Positions 26,156 through 34,002 of a stretch of DNA of 64,000 nucleotides are shown piece after piece. This stretch comes from Flavobacteriaceae bacterium (lineage in GTDB: Bacteria > Bacteroidota > Bacteroidia > Flavobacteriales > Flavobacteriaceae), in the NCBI GenBank assembly GCA_028279515.1, contig JANQNQ010000013.1, positions 62,001 to 126,000 on the forward strand, written 5' to 3'. The notes beneath the pieces are model-generated. The model was not told the origin of the DNA, ran no database searches, and saw only the letters and a list, made by a program, of their open reading frames with translations. The translations under genes were made by a program, and so were the position numbers. Each line of letters opens with the position of its first letter. Within the stretch, counting starts at the first letter, position 1.

Positions 26156-26177
26156 TAGGCCATAAACTCCTCAAGAA

Positions 26178-28403
26178 ATGAAAACAAAATACCTACACAT
26201 TTTAGTGGCCAGCTTGCTGTCATTCTATTCGTTTGGACAAGTAACCGATATCTGGCAAGAAAGTTTTGAAACCGACGGCGAAGGCACACGCTACACATCT
26301 ACCAATACCTTTAGAGACGGCACTCAAGATTATTTCTTCAGAACAGATGGTGTAACCACGGGTACGACCATTAATATTGTTGCAGGGTCGTATGTTTCTC
26401 CTGACGGAAGCTTCTTTTTTGCGGGAGAAGATTTGGATGACAATGGCGGAGACGGTCTACCAACAAAGGGCATCACCTTTGACCCTATAGACATCAGCGG
26501 AAGAACCTCGTTATTGTTTAAAGGACTCTTTGCAAGTGGTAATGATGGTTATGAAAACGCTGACTACATTAGGGTTTTCTATACTATAGATGGAGGGACC
26601 GAACAAAACGGATTATGGTTCAGTCAGGAAGCTACAGGTACAAATAATCAACCAATCGGATTAGATGCCGATTTTGATACAGACGCCGATAACACTACTG
26701 GCGTAGGTCGATTAACAGCGACCTTTCAAGAGTTTACATTTTCAATTCCTTCTGGAGGAAGCTCTTTAGTACTGAGGATAGAGATATCGGCCAATTCAGG
26801 AAGCGAAGAGCTTGCCTTTGATAACTTTAGAGTAGAAGGTTCAGTGACCACCACCACTTGGGACGGAGCTGCATGGAGCAACGGCGTACCAAGTGCTTCA
26901 AAAAGCGGAATCATTAATGGAGCATATGATACAGGGACTGACGGAGTTTTCACAGCGTACGATCTTGATGTTACCGCACTGGGGAGCGTAAATATTGCCG
27001 CCAGCAATACCCTACAAGTGGTCAACGATATTGATAATCTGGGGACATTCACCATTCAAAGTGATGGGTCGTTATATATGACCAATGACGCTGCTTCTGT
27101 TTCTGGAGCCTACAATGTGTTGCGCGATTCGCCCAACAATGCCAATCAATTTTTCTTTAATTACTGGTCTTCTCCAGTACAATCATCAGATACAGATCTA
27201 AATACATTGTTCCCGAGTTCTGTTGGAAACATTTTTAATTACAATGCCAGTACCATGCCGGCCGATTGGAACTTTACCAGTGGTCAGATGGGATTGGCTA
27301 CCGGATATGCAGTACGAGCAAACCAAACGGGAGTGCATACAGCCTCTTATTCTGGATTGATCAATAACGGTTCTATATCGACGCCGGTGTTCTATAACGT
27401 AGATGCTAACGAGCCTACCGATGTAGGATTCAATCTTCTTGGAAATCCGTATCCTTCAGCAATGGATTGGGAAACATTTGCAGCTGACAATTCAGGAGCT
27501 ATTGATGGTACCGTGTACTTTTGGAGACAGACCATTGTAACCACAGGAGATAACCTGGCGATTGATTACATCGCATACAATAGCACAGGGTCTAATCCAC
27601 CTGGTGCAACTGGAAATATAGGAACAGGTCAAGGATTTATTGTACAAGCCCTTAACGGCGGAACAGGCTCTGTAACTTTTGACAACTCACATAGAATTGT
27701 TGATAATAACACACAATTTTTCCGAAATCAAGCAAACAACAATGACGGAAGGATTTGGTTGCGCATGGCAGGAAATAGCTACTTTGCCACCATACTGATC
27801 GGATTCATCCCTGAAGGGACCGACGGATTTGATAATGGGTTTGACGGCGCCTTCATTGGTGAGGGATCTACCATAGAGTTGTACTCATGGCTCAATACCC
27901 AAAAACTGGCCATTCAGGCGTTACCAGTACTGACCAATCAGGACAAGCAGGTGGCGCTAGGAGGTGAGGTTACAGGTGCTGCTGACTATACCTTATCTAT
28001 CGACCAGGAGTTCATCAACACAGATTTCGATATCATACTAGAAGATACCGATCAAAGCACGATGACCGATTTAAGAGCAGGAAATTATACCTTCAATCTT
28101 GCGTCTGCACAAGAATTCAACAGTAGGTTTATCGTTCATTTCAATTACAACCAAGTATTGGGAATCGATGATGTAGGAGATGGTGCCATAGAATTAAAAG
28201 CACTGATTGAGGACAATGTCTTGCATACAGTTACCAACAAAGAAGGCGCGTCTGAGATCACGTTATATGACCTTAGTGGTAAAATGGTGCATAAAGCCCC
28301 GTTTGCGCAGCAGACTCCCGTTCCATTGACGGCAAAAGGGCTGTACATCGTGAAGATTGCCTTTGAAGACGGAACATCTGTTGTCAGAAAATTGATCAAC
28401 TGA
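26178..28403 (+). CDS. T9SS cargo protein, paralogue with different N-terminal domain
   Basis: This 741-residue secreted protein has a signal peptide (MKTKYLHILVASLLSFYSFG) and an N-terminal beta-sandwich starting VTDIWQESFETDGEGTRY (residues 22-225), a type seen in other Bacteroidota surface proteins. From about residue 230 it shares a long region with the preceding protein, roughly 70 % identical by eye over about 125 residues around FDGAFIGEG. It ends in a type A T9SS sorting domain (ITLYDLSGKMVHKAP ... GLYIVKIAFEDGTSVVRKLIN). The two genes are a tandem duplication with exchanged N-terminal ligand domains. Confidence 0.9.
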   Translation: MKTKYLHILVASLLSFYSFGQVTDIWQESFETDGEGTRYTSTNTFRDGTQDYFFRTDGVTTGTTINIVAGSYVSPDGSFFFAGEDLDDNGGDGLPTKGITFDPIDISGRTSLLFKGLFASGNDGYENADYIRVFYTIDGGTEQNGLWFSQEATGTNNQPIGLDADFDTDADNTTGVGRLTATFQEFTFSIPSGGSSLVLRIEISANSGSEELAFDNFRVEGSVTTTTWDGAAWSNGVPSASKSGIINGAYDTGTDGVFTAYDLDVTALGSVNIAASNTLQVVNDIDNLGTFTIQSDGSLYMTNDAASVSGAYNVLRDSPNNANQFFFNYWSSPVQSSDTDLNTLFPSSVGNIFNYNASTMPADWNFTSGQMGLATGYAVRANQTGVHTASYSGLINNGSISTPVFYNVDANEPTDVGFNLLGNPYPSAMDWETFAADNSGAIDGTVYFWRQTIVTTGDNLAIDYIAYNSTGSNPPGATGNIGTGQGFIVQALNGGTGSVTFDNSHRIVDNNTQFFRNQANNNDGRIWLRMAGNSYFATILIGFIPEGTDGFDNGFDGAFIGEGSTIELYSWLNTQKLAIQALPVLTNQDKQVALGGEVTGAADYTLSIDQEFINTDFDIILEDTDQSTMTDLRAGNYTFNLASAQEFNSRFIVHFNYNQVLGIDDVGDGAIELKALIEDNVLHTVTNKEGASEITLYDLSGKMVHKAPFAQQTPVPLTAKGLYIVKIAFEDGTSVVRKLIN

Positions 28404-28426
28404 TCATAAATAACATAGCATATAAG

Positions 28427-28448
28427 AAAGTCGCAGTTTTGCGACTTT
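28427..28448 (+). terminator. Intrinsic terminator after the T9SS cargo pair
   Basis: AAAGTCGCA / TGCGACTTT, 9-bp perfect stem with loop GTTT, followed by TTTGTTTTTT. It lies 24 bp after the stop at 28403. Confidence 0.85.
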
Positions 28449-28468
28449 TTTGTTTTTTGAATCTATTT

Positions 28469-28510
28469 TGTGCTTTTCACCTAGAATTTATTGTCGTTTA
28501 TCTAGAATTT
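28469..28510. promoter_or_regulatory. Direct repeat with 21-bp period
   Basis: CTAGAATTT occurs at 28481 and 28502 inside two 21-bp repeats that match at 14 of 21 bases. It has the same two-turn spacing as the other tandem sites but a different core word. Confidence 0.3.
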
Positions 28511-28664
28511 GATTTCGGCCCATTCCCGTACACTGGTTTCTCATAGTAAATGATGACATTTGAACCATAAGGTTTGATAACAGGGAGAGTCAACTGGCTA
28601 GTTTAAGCAGAATACACTTCACAAACAAAAAGTTGACTTTGTTATTTCTAAGGGTAGTTTATGG

Positions 28665-28688
28665 AAAAGGCGCTGGGGAGCGCCTTTT
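28665..28688 (+). terminator. Intrinsic terminator in the ORF-free gap
   Basis: AAAAGGCGCT / AGCGCCTTTT, 10-bp perfect stem with loop GGGG and following CTTTTT. No coding frame ends here, so it may close a small RNA of up to about 200 nt starting after 28450. Confidence 0.7.
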
Positions 28689-28703
28689 CTTTTTAAAGTC
28701 CTT

Positions 28704-28738
28704 TGCGCTTTATCGATAAAAAATGCACTTTGTCGATA
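28704..28738. promoter_or_regulatory. Tandem direct-repeat site (LytTR-like layout)
   Basis: TGCGCTTTATCGATA and TGCACTTTGTCGATA, 13 of 15 matches, start exactly 20 bp apart. The full 35 bp is identical to the site at 20652-20686 at 25 positions, and most differences are transitions. It lies just after a terminator and ahead of a gap without a reading frame. Confidence 0.4.
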
Positions 28739-28739
28739 T

Positions 28740-28944
28740 GTGAAATTACAGAGTTCTGATAATCATGTTTTTAACTGATAATCCAGAAATTTGTCTTGTA
28801 AAGTTGAAATGATAGCATTTAAACATATACTGAAACCTACTTTTTGAGTTAGACTGGTATCATTAAATAGTTGTAAGGTTGAATCCTTAGTTAGTATTTA
28901 ATTGATTAATAGCGCGAAAAGCCTCCTATCCCAAGGGGGCTTTT
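28740..28944 (+). ncRNA. Candidate small RNA between two terminators
   Basis: The stretch has no coding frame of note. It follows a tandem direct-repeat site and ends in a 10-bp terminator stem (28917-28944, arms AAAAGCCTCC and GGGGGCTTTT, then T-rich). An internal hairpin TAAGG ... CCTTA lies at about 28874-28888. It does not resemble tmRNA, RNase P RNA or SRP RNA. A small regulatory RNA is a reasonable guess; the 5' end is not fixed. Confidence 0.3.
28917..28944 (+). terminator. Intrinsic terminator of candidate small RNA
   Basis: 10-bp stem (one G-T pair), loop TATCCCAA, then TATTTTG on the plus strand. Confidence 0.7.
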
Positions 28945-29051
28945 TATTTTGTCATTATGCACGCATAACAGATCATCGGATGGAAATAGGGACTTTACCG
29001 AAAAAATAGGTCTTTCGTAGATAAATTTTACGTGGTACGATATAAGAATAA

Positions 29052-29177
29052 TACTTTTGCTCCGTTAATGAAATTATAGCTACGATGTAAAGGTTTGGGG
29101 CAAAAACTAATACACAATAGGTAGGTTTACCTTTAAAAAAAGTAGTTATATAGCAAAGCCGCCTTTTGGGCGGCTTT
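29052..29177 (+). ncRNA. Candidate small RNA upstream of the purE end
   Basis: TACTTTTG (29052-29059) is an exact -7 box. About 110 bp downstream is a 9-bp perfect terminator stem (AAAGCCGCC / GGCGGCTTT, 29155-29177). Between them is a short palindrome AGGTAGGTTTACCT and no coding frame. The terminator is weak in T run on either strand and could also serve purE on the minus strand. Confidence 0.3.
29155..29177. terminator. Bidirectional-type hairpin after purE
   Basis: AAAGCCGCC / GGCGGCTTT with 5-base loop, 27 bp past the purE stop on the minus strand. Confidence 0.6.
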
Positions 29178-29203
29178 GTGATTTTATGATATTTAGTGTA
29201 AAA

Positions 29204-29692
29204 CTACGACTTGCGTACTGATTTGGCTCCTTCAATCACCTTTTGTTTTAGTCCTTCTTTGTAAACCAGTATTTTGTCCAGTATACATTTATCACTTGAA
29301 CCGATGATCTGCGCAGCTAAGATTCCAGCATTTTTCGCACCATCTAAAGCCACGGTAGCAACCGGAACGCCTCCAGGCATCTGAAGTATTGACAGTACAG
29401 AGTCCCATCCATCAATAGAATTTCTTGATTTAACAGGAACACCAATCACGGGTAACGGAGATAACGATGCGACCATTCCCGGTAAATGGGCAGCTCCTCC
29501 GGCGCCAGCGATGATTACAGAGATTCCTCTCGTATGTGCATTCTTGCCATAATCAAAAAGTTTGTCTGGAGTGCGATGCGCCGAAACAATATCGACTTCT
29601 ACCTCAATGTCGAATCCTTTTAAGATGTCGATTGCTTCTTGCATAACAGGAAGGTCTGAAGTACTTCCCATAATGATTCCTACTTTGGCCAT
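29204..29692 (-). CDS. purE: N5-carboxyaminoimidazole ribonucleotide mutase
   Basis: This 162-residue enzyme has the class I PurE signature: MGSTSDLPVMQEA, the SAHRTPDKL motif with the catalytic His region, and IIAGAGGAAHLPGMVAS with the second conserved His. It converts N5-CAIR to CAIR in de novo purine synthesis. Its start is 10 bp downstream of the purK stop, giving the expected purK-purE operon. Confidence 0.97.
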   Translation of the reverse strand: MAKVGIIMGSTSDLPVMQEAIDILKGFDIEVEVDIVSAHRTPDKLFDYGKNAHTRGISVIIAGAGGAAHLPGMVASLSPLPVIGVPVKSRNSIDGWDSVLSILQMPGGVPVATVALDGAKNAGILAAQIIGSSDKCILDKILVYKEGLKQKVIEGAKSVRKS

Positions 29693-29702
29693 GTTCTTAT
29701 AT

Positions 29703-30875
29703 CTAATTTAGTGTGTTGTCTTTTGCAATGACCCGAATGGTCTTTTTTACTTCTTCTGCCACTTTTCGGGCTTCATTTATATCTTCGTCAACAATGGTCA
29801 CATGTCCCATTTTTCTAAACGGTCGCGTCTGTTTTTTTCCGTAAATGTGGGGTGTAACCCCGGGCATGTTCATGATACGCTCAATGTGCTCGTATTGCAC
29901 TTCACCAGTATATCCTTCTGCACCGACCAAATTCACCATGATGCCACCCACTTTGCTTTCAGTATTTCCTAGCGGAAGATTTAAAATGGCACGTACATGT
30001 TGTTCAAATTGAGACGTATATGATGCTTCGATGCTATAGTGTCCGCTATTGTGTGGGCGAGGGGCTACCTCGTTTACAAGGATCTCATCATCTTGCGTCT
30101 GAAACATCTCAACAGCCAGCAATCCCACATGGTCGTATGCCATGGACGTCTTCAATGCGATGAATGAAGCTTTCTTGGCGATCTCATCAGGAATCCTTGC
30201 CGGACAGATCACATATTCAACCTGATTGGCCGTTGGATGAAACTCCATCTCGACCACGGGATAGGTCTTCATATCACCATTTGGGTTTCGAACAACGATT
30301 ACCGCTAGTTCATTCTTAAACGGCACCATCTCTTCGGTAATGCATTCAACGTTTGGAAGCTCTTCAAGGTCAGCATACGTACGAACCACTTTTACCCCCA
30401 TACCATCGTAGCCAAATTGTGCGCTCTTCCAAACAAACGGAAAGGAAAGTGTTTCATTCTTCAACGCAGTCTGGATTTCGTTGGTGTACGCAAATCGTGT
30501 AAAGTCTGCTGTTGGGATGTCATGATCCACATAAAACAACTTTTGCTTCGCCTTGTTCTGAATAGTTTCGAGGGTTTTGGGAGATGGGTATACAGTAACC
30601 CCTTCCTTTTCGAGCTTATGTAAGGCATCGACATTGACATTTTCAATCTCAAAGGTGAGTACATCTACCTTCTTTCCGAAAGAATATACAGTGTCAAAGT
30701 CCATCAAGTCGCCTTGGTAAAATTCGTTCGAGGCAATCTTGCAGGGCGCTTCGGCGCTGGGATCCAATACGCAGGTGTAAATATCAAATTTGCGAGTCTC
30801 GTTGAGCAGCATTTTTCCTAATTGACCACCGCCCAAGATGCCGAGTTTAAATTCCGAAGAAAAATAGTTGGCCAT
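29703..30875 (-). CDS. purK: N5-carboxyaminoimidazole ribonucleotide synthase
   Basis: This 390-residue ATP-grasp enzyme makes N5-CAIR from AIR, bicarbonate and ATP. It opens with the preATP-grasp segment FKLGILGGGQLGKMLL and contains FPFVWKSAQFGYDGMGVKV (ATP-grasp strands), VNEVAPRPHNSGHYSIEA (metal and substrate binding) and the GKKQTRPFRKMGHVTI closing segment. The ATG at 30875 (MANYFSS) fits a minus-strand -7 box TATTTTTG at 30894-30901 better than the longer frame. Confidence 0.97.
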   Translation of the reverse strand: MANYFSSEFKLGILGGGQLGKMLLNETRKFDIYTCVLDPSAEAPCKIASNEFYQGDLMDFDTVYSFGKKVDVLTFEIENVNVDALHKLEKEGVTVYPSPKTLETIQNKAKQKLFYVDHDIPTADFTRFAYTNEIQTALKNETLSFPFVWKSAQFGYDGMGVKVVRTYADLEELPNVECITEEMVPFKNELAVIVVRNPNGDMKTYPVVEMEFHPTANQVEYVICPARIPDEIAKKASFIALKTSMAYDHVGLLAVEMFQTQDDEILVNEVAPRPHNSGHYSIEASYTSQFEQHVRAILNLPLGNTESKVGGIMVNLVGAEGYTGEVQYEHIERIMNMPGVTPHIYGKKQTRPFRKMGHVTIVDEDINEARKVAEEVKKTIRVIAKDNTLN

Positions 30876-30893
30876 GTATGTGTTGTGTTTGCA

Positions 30894-30901
30894 CAAAAAT
30901 A
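30894..30901 (-). promoter_or_regulatory. -7 box TATTTTTG of purKE
   Basis: The minus strand reads TTTG, 22 bases, then TATTTTTG, a good Bacteroidota promoter ahead of purK. The leader is short, so no purine riboswitch is present. Confidence 0.6.
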
Positions 30902-30964
30902 CATTTAATTAGTAAATGATACTCAAATCATCACGGCAAAATCGCATATCACAAATCAAAATGG

Positions 30965-30972
30965 TATCTTTG
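30965..30972 (+). promoter_or_regulatory. -7 box TATCTTTG of hpt-adk
   Basis: An exact TAnnTTTG match 21 bp before the TTG start. It is back to back with the purK promoter. Confidence 0.55.
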
Positions 30973-30993
30973 CAGCTTTCAAAAACATAGCCA

Positions 30994-32100
30994 TTGATAA
31001 AGCTACACGATAAATACTTTAAACCGTTCATAACGGCGACACAAATTGACGAGGCAGTCACCCGAATAGCCACACAATTGGCCGAAGATATTGGAGATGA
31101 GATTCCTGTTTTTGTAGGTGTTTTGAATGGGTCGTTCATGTTTGCGTCAGACTTCGTTAAGAAGTATCCAAATCGCTGTGAAATAAGCTTTGTGAAATTG
31201 GCCTCTTACTCGGGAACCAGCTCTACTGAGAATGTAAAGCAATTGATCGGGGTTGACTATGACCTTGAGGGACGTACCGTGGTGATTCTAGAAGATATCA
31301 TAGACACGGGAAACACGCTTCAGGAGATCAATCGCATTTTCAAAGAAAAGAAGGTGAAGCAGCTTAAGATCGCTACCTTATTCTTTAAACCCGAAGCATA
31401 CAAGAAACAATACACTATCGACTATATTGGTATGGAAATTCCTAATAAGTTCATCGTAGGTTACGGCCTAGACTATGATCAGTTGGGAAGAGACCTACCA
31501 GAAGTTTATCAATTAAAAGAAGACCATATGATCAATTTAGTACTCTTTGGAAAACCAGGAGCAGGAAAAGGAACACAGGCTACATTTTTAAAAGAGAAGT
31601 ACAACCTGAAGCACATTTCTACCGGTGATGTCTTTAGATACAATATGAAAAATGAAACGGCCCTTGGTAAACTGGCCAAATCGTTCATTGATCGAGGTGA
31701 TCTTGTTCCAGATGAGGTGACCATCGACATGTTGCAGGCTGAAGTAGAAAAGAACAGCGAGGCTAACGGTTTTATTTTTGACGGATTTCCGCGTACTACG
31801 GCTCAGGCAGAAGCACTTGATATCTTTCTTTCTTCAAAAAAGATGGAAGTGGCTGCTACCATAGCACTAGAGGCTGATGATGAAATCTTGATCCAACGTC
31901 TTCTTGAAAGAGGAAAAACTAGCGGTAGAGCTGATGATACCGATGAAGTAAAGATCCGCAATCGTTTTGATGAGTATAACGAAAAGACGGCTCCTTTAAT
32001 GGAGTATTATCAAAGGCAAGGAAAATTTCACAGTGTAAACGGAATCGGTTCGATCGAAGAGATCACTGAACGCCTTTGCGCAGTGATCAACAATCTATAA
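30994..32100 (+). CDS. hpt-adk: Hypoxanthine phosphoribosyltransferase-adenylate kinase fusion
   Basis: One 368-residue chain joins two purine enzymes. Residues 1-176 are a hypoxanthine/guanine phosphoribosyltransferase with the PRPP loop VVILEDIIDTGNT. Residues 179-368 are a short-LID adenylate kinase with P-loop FGKPGAGKGTQ (186-194), FDGFPRTTAQAE and the LID LERGKTSGRADD. An in-frame TAG two codons upstream of the TTG at 30994 leaves TTG as the only useful start. An internal ATG at 31528 begins the Adk part, so separate Adk could also be made. The fusion is known in related Flavobacteriia. It salvages hypoxanthine/guanine and interconverts AMP, ADP and ATP. Confidence 0.95.
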   Translation: MIKLHDKYFKPFITATQIDEAVTRIATQLAEDIGDEIPVFVGVLNGSFMFASDFVKKYPNRCEISFVKLASYSGTSSTENVKQLIGVDYDLEGRTVVILEDIIDTGNTLQEINRIFKEKKVKQLKIATLFFKPEAYKKQYTIDYIGMEIPNKFIVGYGLDYDQLGRDLPEVYQLKEDHMINLVLFGKPGAGKGTQATFLKEKYNLKHISTGDVFRYNMKNETALGKLAKSFIDRGDLVPDEVTIDMLQAEVEKNSEANGFIFDGFPRTTAQAEALDIFLSSKKMEVAATIALEADDEILIQRLLERGKTSGRADDTDEVKIRNRFDEYNEKTAPLMEYYQRQGKFHSVNGIGSIEEITERLCAVINNL

Positions 32101-32142
32101 TCGTTTAAACGCTTCAGCGAATAAACGGATAAATGAAAAACA

Positions 32143-33141
32143 ATGACGGAAGGGAATTTTGTTGACTATGTAAAATTGCATGTTTCCTCTGGAAACGGAG
32201 GACAGGGCTCTACACATCTTCGCCGAGAAAAATTTGTGGCCAAAGGAGGACCAGATGGCGGTGATGGTGGTCGTGGTGGACATGTGATCATCAAAGGAAA
32301 CAAGAACCTTTGGACGTTGTATACTTATAAATTTAAAAGACACTTCAAAGCCACACACGGTGGTCCTGGCGGAAAGCAACGAAGCACAGGCGCTGATGGT
32401 GAAGATGTCTTTATGGAAGTGCCGCTAGGCACTGTAATTCGTGACAAGGACACCAATGATGTGATCTTTGAGATTACTGAAGATGGCGAAGAGCATATCA
32501 TTGCTCGTGGTGGAAAAGGAGGTAGAGGAAACTGGCATTTCAAATCGTCCGTAAACCAGACCCCGCGTTACGCCCAACCGGGTATCCCAGGTGAAGAACG
32601 AGAGATCATTTTAGAACTCAAAGTATTGGCCGACGTTGGACTGGTCGGATTTCCAAATGCAGGAAAATCTACTTTATTGTCTGTAGTATCCGCGGCAAAG
32701 CCTAAGATCGCTGACTATGAGTTCACCACCTTAAAACCGAATCTAGGGATTGTAAACAATCGGGATTATCAAACCTTTGTAATGGCCGATATCCCAGGAA
32801 TCATTGAGGGAGCGGCAGAAGGAAAGGGACTAGGGCATTATTTCTTGCGTCACATTGAGCGTAATTCAACCCTGCTGTTTTTGATTCCAGCCGATAGTAA
32901 AGACATTGTCAAGGAGTATGAAGTACTGCTCAATGAACTACGAAAGTACAATCCTGAAATGCTAGACAAGGATAGATTGATCACTATCTCGAAGTCAGAC
33001 ATGCTGGATGACGAATTAAAAGGCGAGATCAAGGCCGAAATTGATGGAGCATTAGATGTACCTTATTTGTTTATCTCATCCGTGGCGCAACAAGGAATCC
33101 AAGAACTAAAAGATACCTTGTGGAAGATGCTTAACCAGTAA
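32143..33141 (+). CDS. obg: Obg-family GTPase
   Basis: This 332-residue ribosome-associated GTPase has the Gly-rich Obg fold (residues 1-160; [19 protein letters not shown]), then a GTPase domain with P-loop GFPNAGKST (169-177), switch DIPGIIEGA and the guanine-specific SKSD. The C-terminal OCT domain of some Obg proteins is absent, normal for Bacteroidota. It acts in 50S assembly and stress control. It is 42 bp downstream of hpt-adk and 6 bp upstream of the K+ channel gene, so the three are probably one operon. Confidence 0.96.
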   Translation: MTEGNFVDYVKLHVSSGNGGQGSTHLRREKFVAKGGPDGGDGGRGGHVIIKGNKNLWTLYTYKFKRHFKATHGGPGGKQRSTGADGEDVFMEVPLGTVIRDKDTNDVIFEITEDGEEHIIARGGKGGRGNWHFKSSVNQTPRYAQPGIPGEEREIILELKVLADVGLVGFPNAGKSTLLSVVSAAKPKIADYEFTTLKPNLGIVNNRDYQTFVMADIPGIIEGAAEGKGLGHYFLRHIERNSTLLFLIPADSKDIVKEYEVLLNELRKYNPEMLDKDRLITISKSDMLDDELKGEIKAEIDGALDVPYLFISSVAQQGIQELKDTLWKMLNQ

Positions 33142-33147
33142 AACGAT

Positions 33148-33864
33148 ATGGAACAACTTCGATCGATCATCAATGATGCTTCCACAATAAAGGGAAAAGT
33201 CTTTGCGCTATTCATTCAGGTGTTGATTATCGTTTCAATCATTACCTTTTCAGTTGAGACTATCCCGGACCTTTCCGACCAAACAAAACAACTTCTTCAA
33301 AGAATCGAACTGTTTTGTGTGATTATCTTTAGCATTGAATATGTACTGCGAATTGTCACCGCCAAGAACAAATCCAAGTTCATATTTAGTTTCTTCGGAA
33401 TCATTGACCTTTTGGCCATTCTACCTTTTTATTTAGCTATGGGTGTCGATCTACGTTCGATCAGAGCACTACGTTTACTGAGACTCTTCAGGTTACTAAA
33501 ACTAGCTCGATACAACAAAGTGATGCGTCGCTTTACAAATGCCTTAGTGATCGCTCGTGAAGAACTGATCCTGTTCTTTTTCTTAACCATCATCCTTATC
33601 TATTTGGCTGCTGTTGGAATTTACTATTTTGAAAACCCAGTACAACCTGAAGCTTTCTCTTCTGTTTTTGAAAGCTTGTGGTGGGCCGTGGCTACTTTGA
33701 CCACAGTGGGCTACGGGGACATTTATCCTATAACCGCAGGCGGTAAGATCTTCACGTTTTTTATCTTGTTGATTGGTCTTGGTATTGTGGCTATTCCGGC
33801 TGGAATTGTGTCTTCTGCGTTGACCAAATCTCTTGATAAAGAGCCGTTGAAAGAAGAAATATAG
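33148..33864 (+). CDS. Voltage-gated potassium channel-like protein
   Basis: This 238-residue membrane protein has six transmembrane segments with an arginine-rich S4 (DLRSIRALRLLRLFRLLKLARY) and a pore with the K+ selectivity filter TTVGYGDIYP. The layout (S1-S4 then pore and S6) is that of Kv-type prokaryotic channels (Kch/KvAP-like). There is no cytoplasmic RCK/TrkA domain at the C-terminus. It follows obg by 6 bp, likely co-transcribed. It probably sets membrane potential or K+ balance. Confidence 0.93.
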   Translation: MEQLRSIINDASTIKGKVFALFIQVLIIVSIITFSVETIPDLSDQTKQLLQRIELFCVIIFSIEYVLRIVTAKNKSKFIFSFFGIIDLLAILPFYLAMGVDLRSIRALRLLRLFRLLKLARYNKVMRRFTNALVIAREELILFFFLTIILIYLAAVGIYYFENPVQPEAFSSVFESLWWAVATLTTVGYGDIYPITAGGKIFTFFILLIGLGIVAIPAGIVSSALTKSLDKEPLKEEI

Positions 33865-34002
33865 ACATCTAATTCCTATAGTTTTTCTGCTTAATCTTTT
33901 GTATTTTAATTTTTTAACAAAAAATGTGTAACTATTTTTTGTCAGCGTCCACTAATGGAATATACCATCCGTGTAAACCTTATTAATTATTTATATATAG
34001 AT

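Noticed and set aside
28877-28886. GGTTGAATCC resembling a tRNA T-loop
   Set aside because: The conserved C of GTTCRANYC is missing and no acceptor or anticodon stem can be folded around it.
30994-32100. Frameshift or assembly join explaining the Hpt-Adk fusion
   Set aside because: Both domains are complete and joined by a short in-frame linker (EDH), and the same fusion is known in related bacteria.
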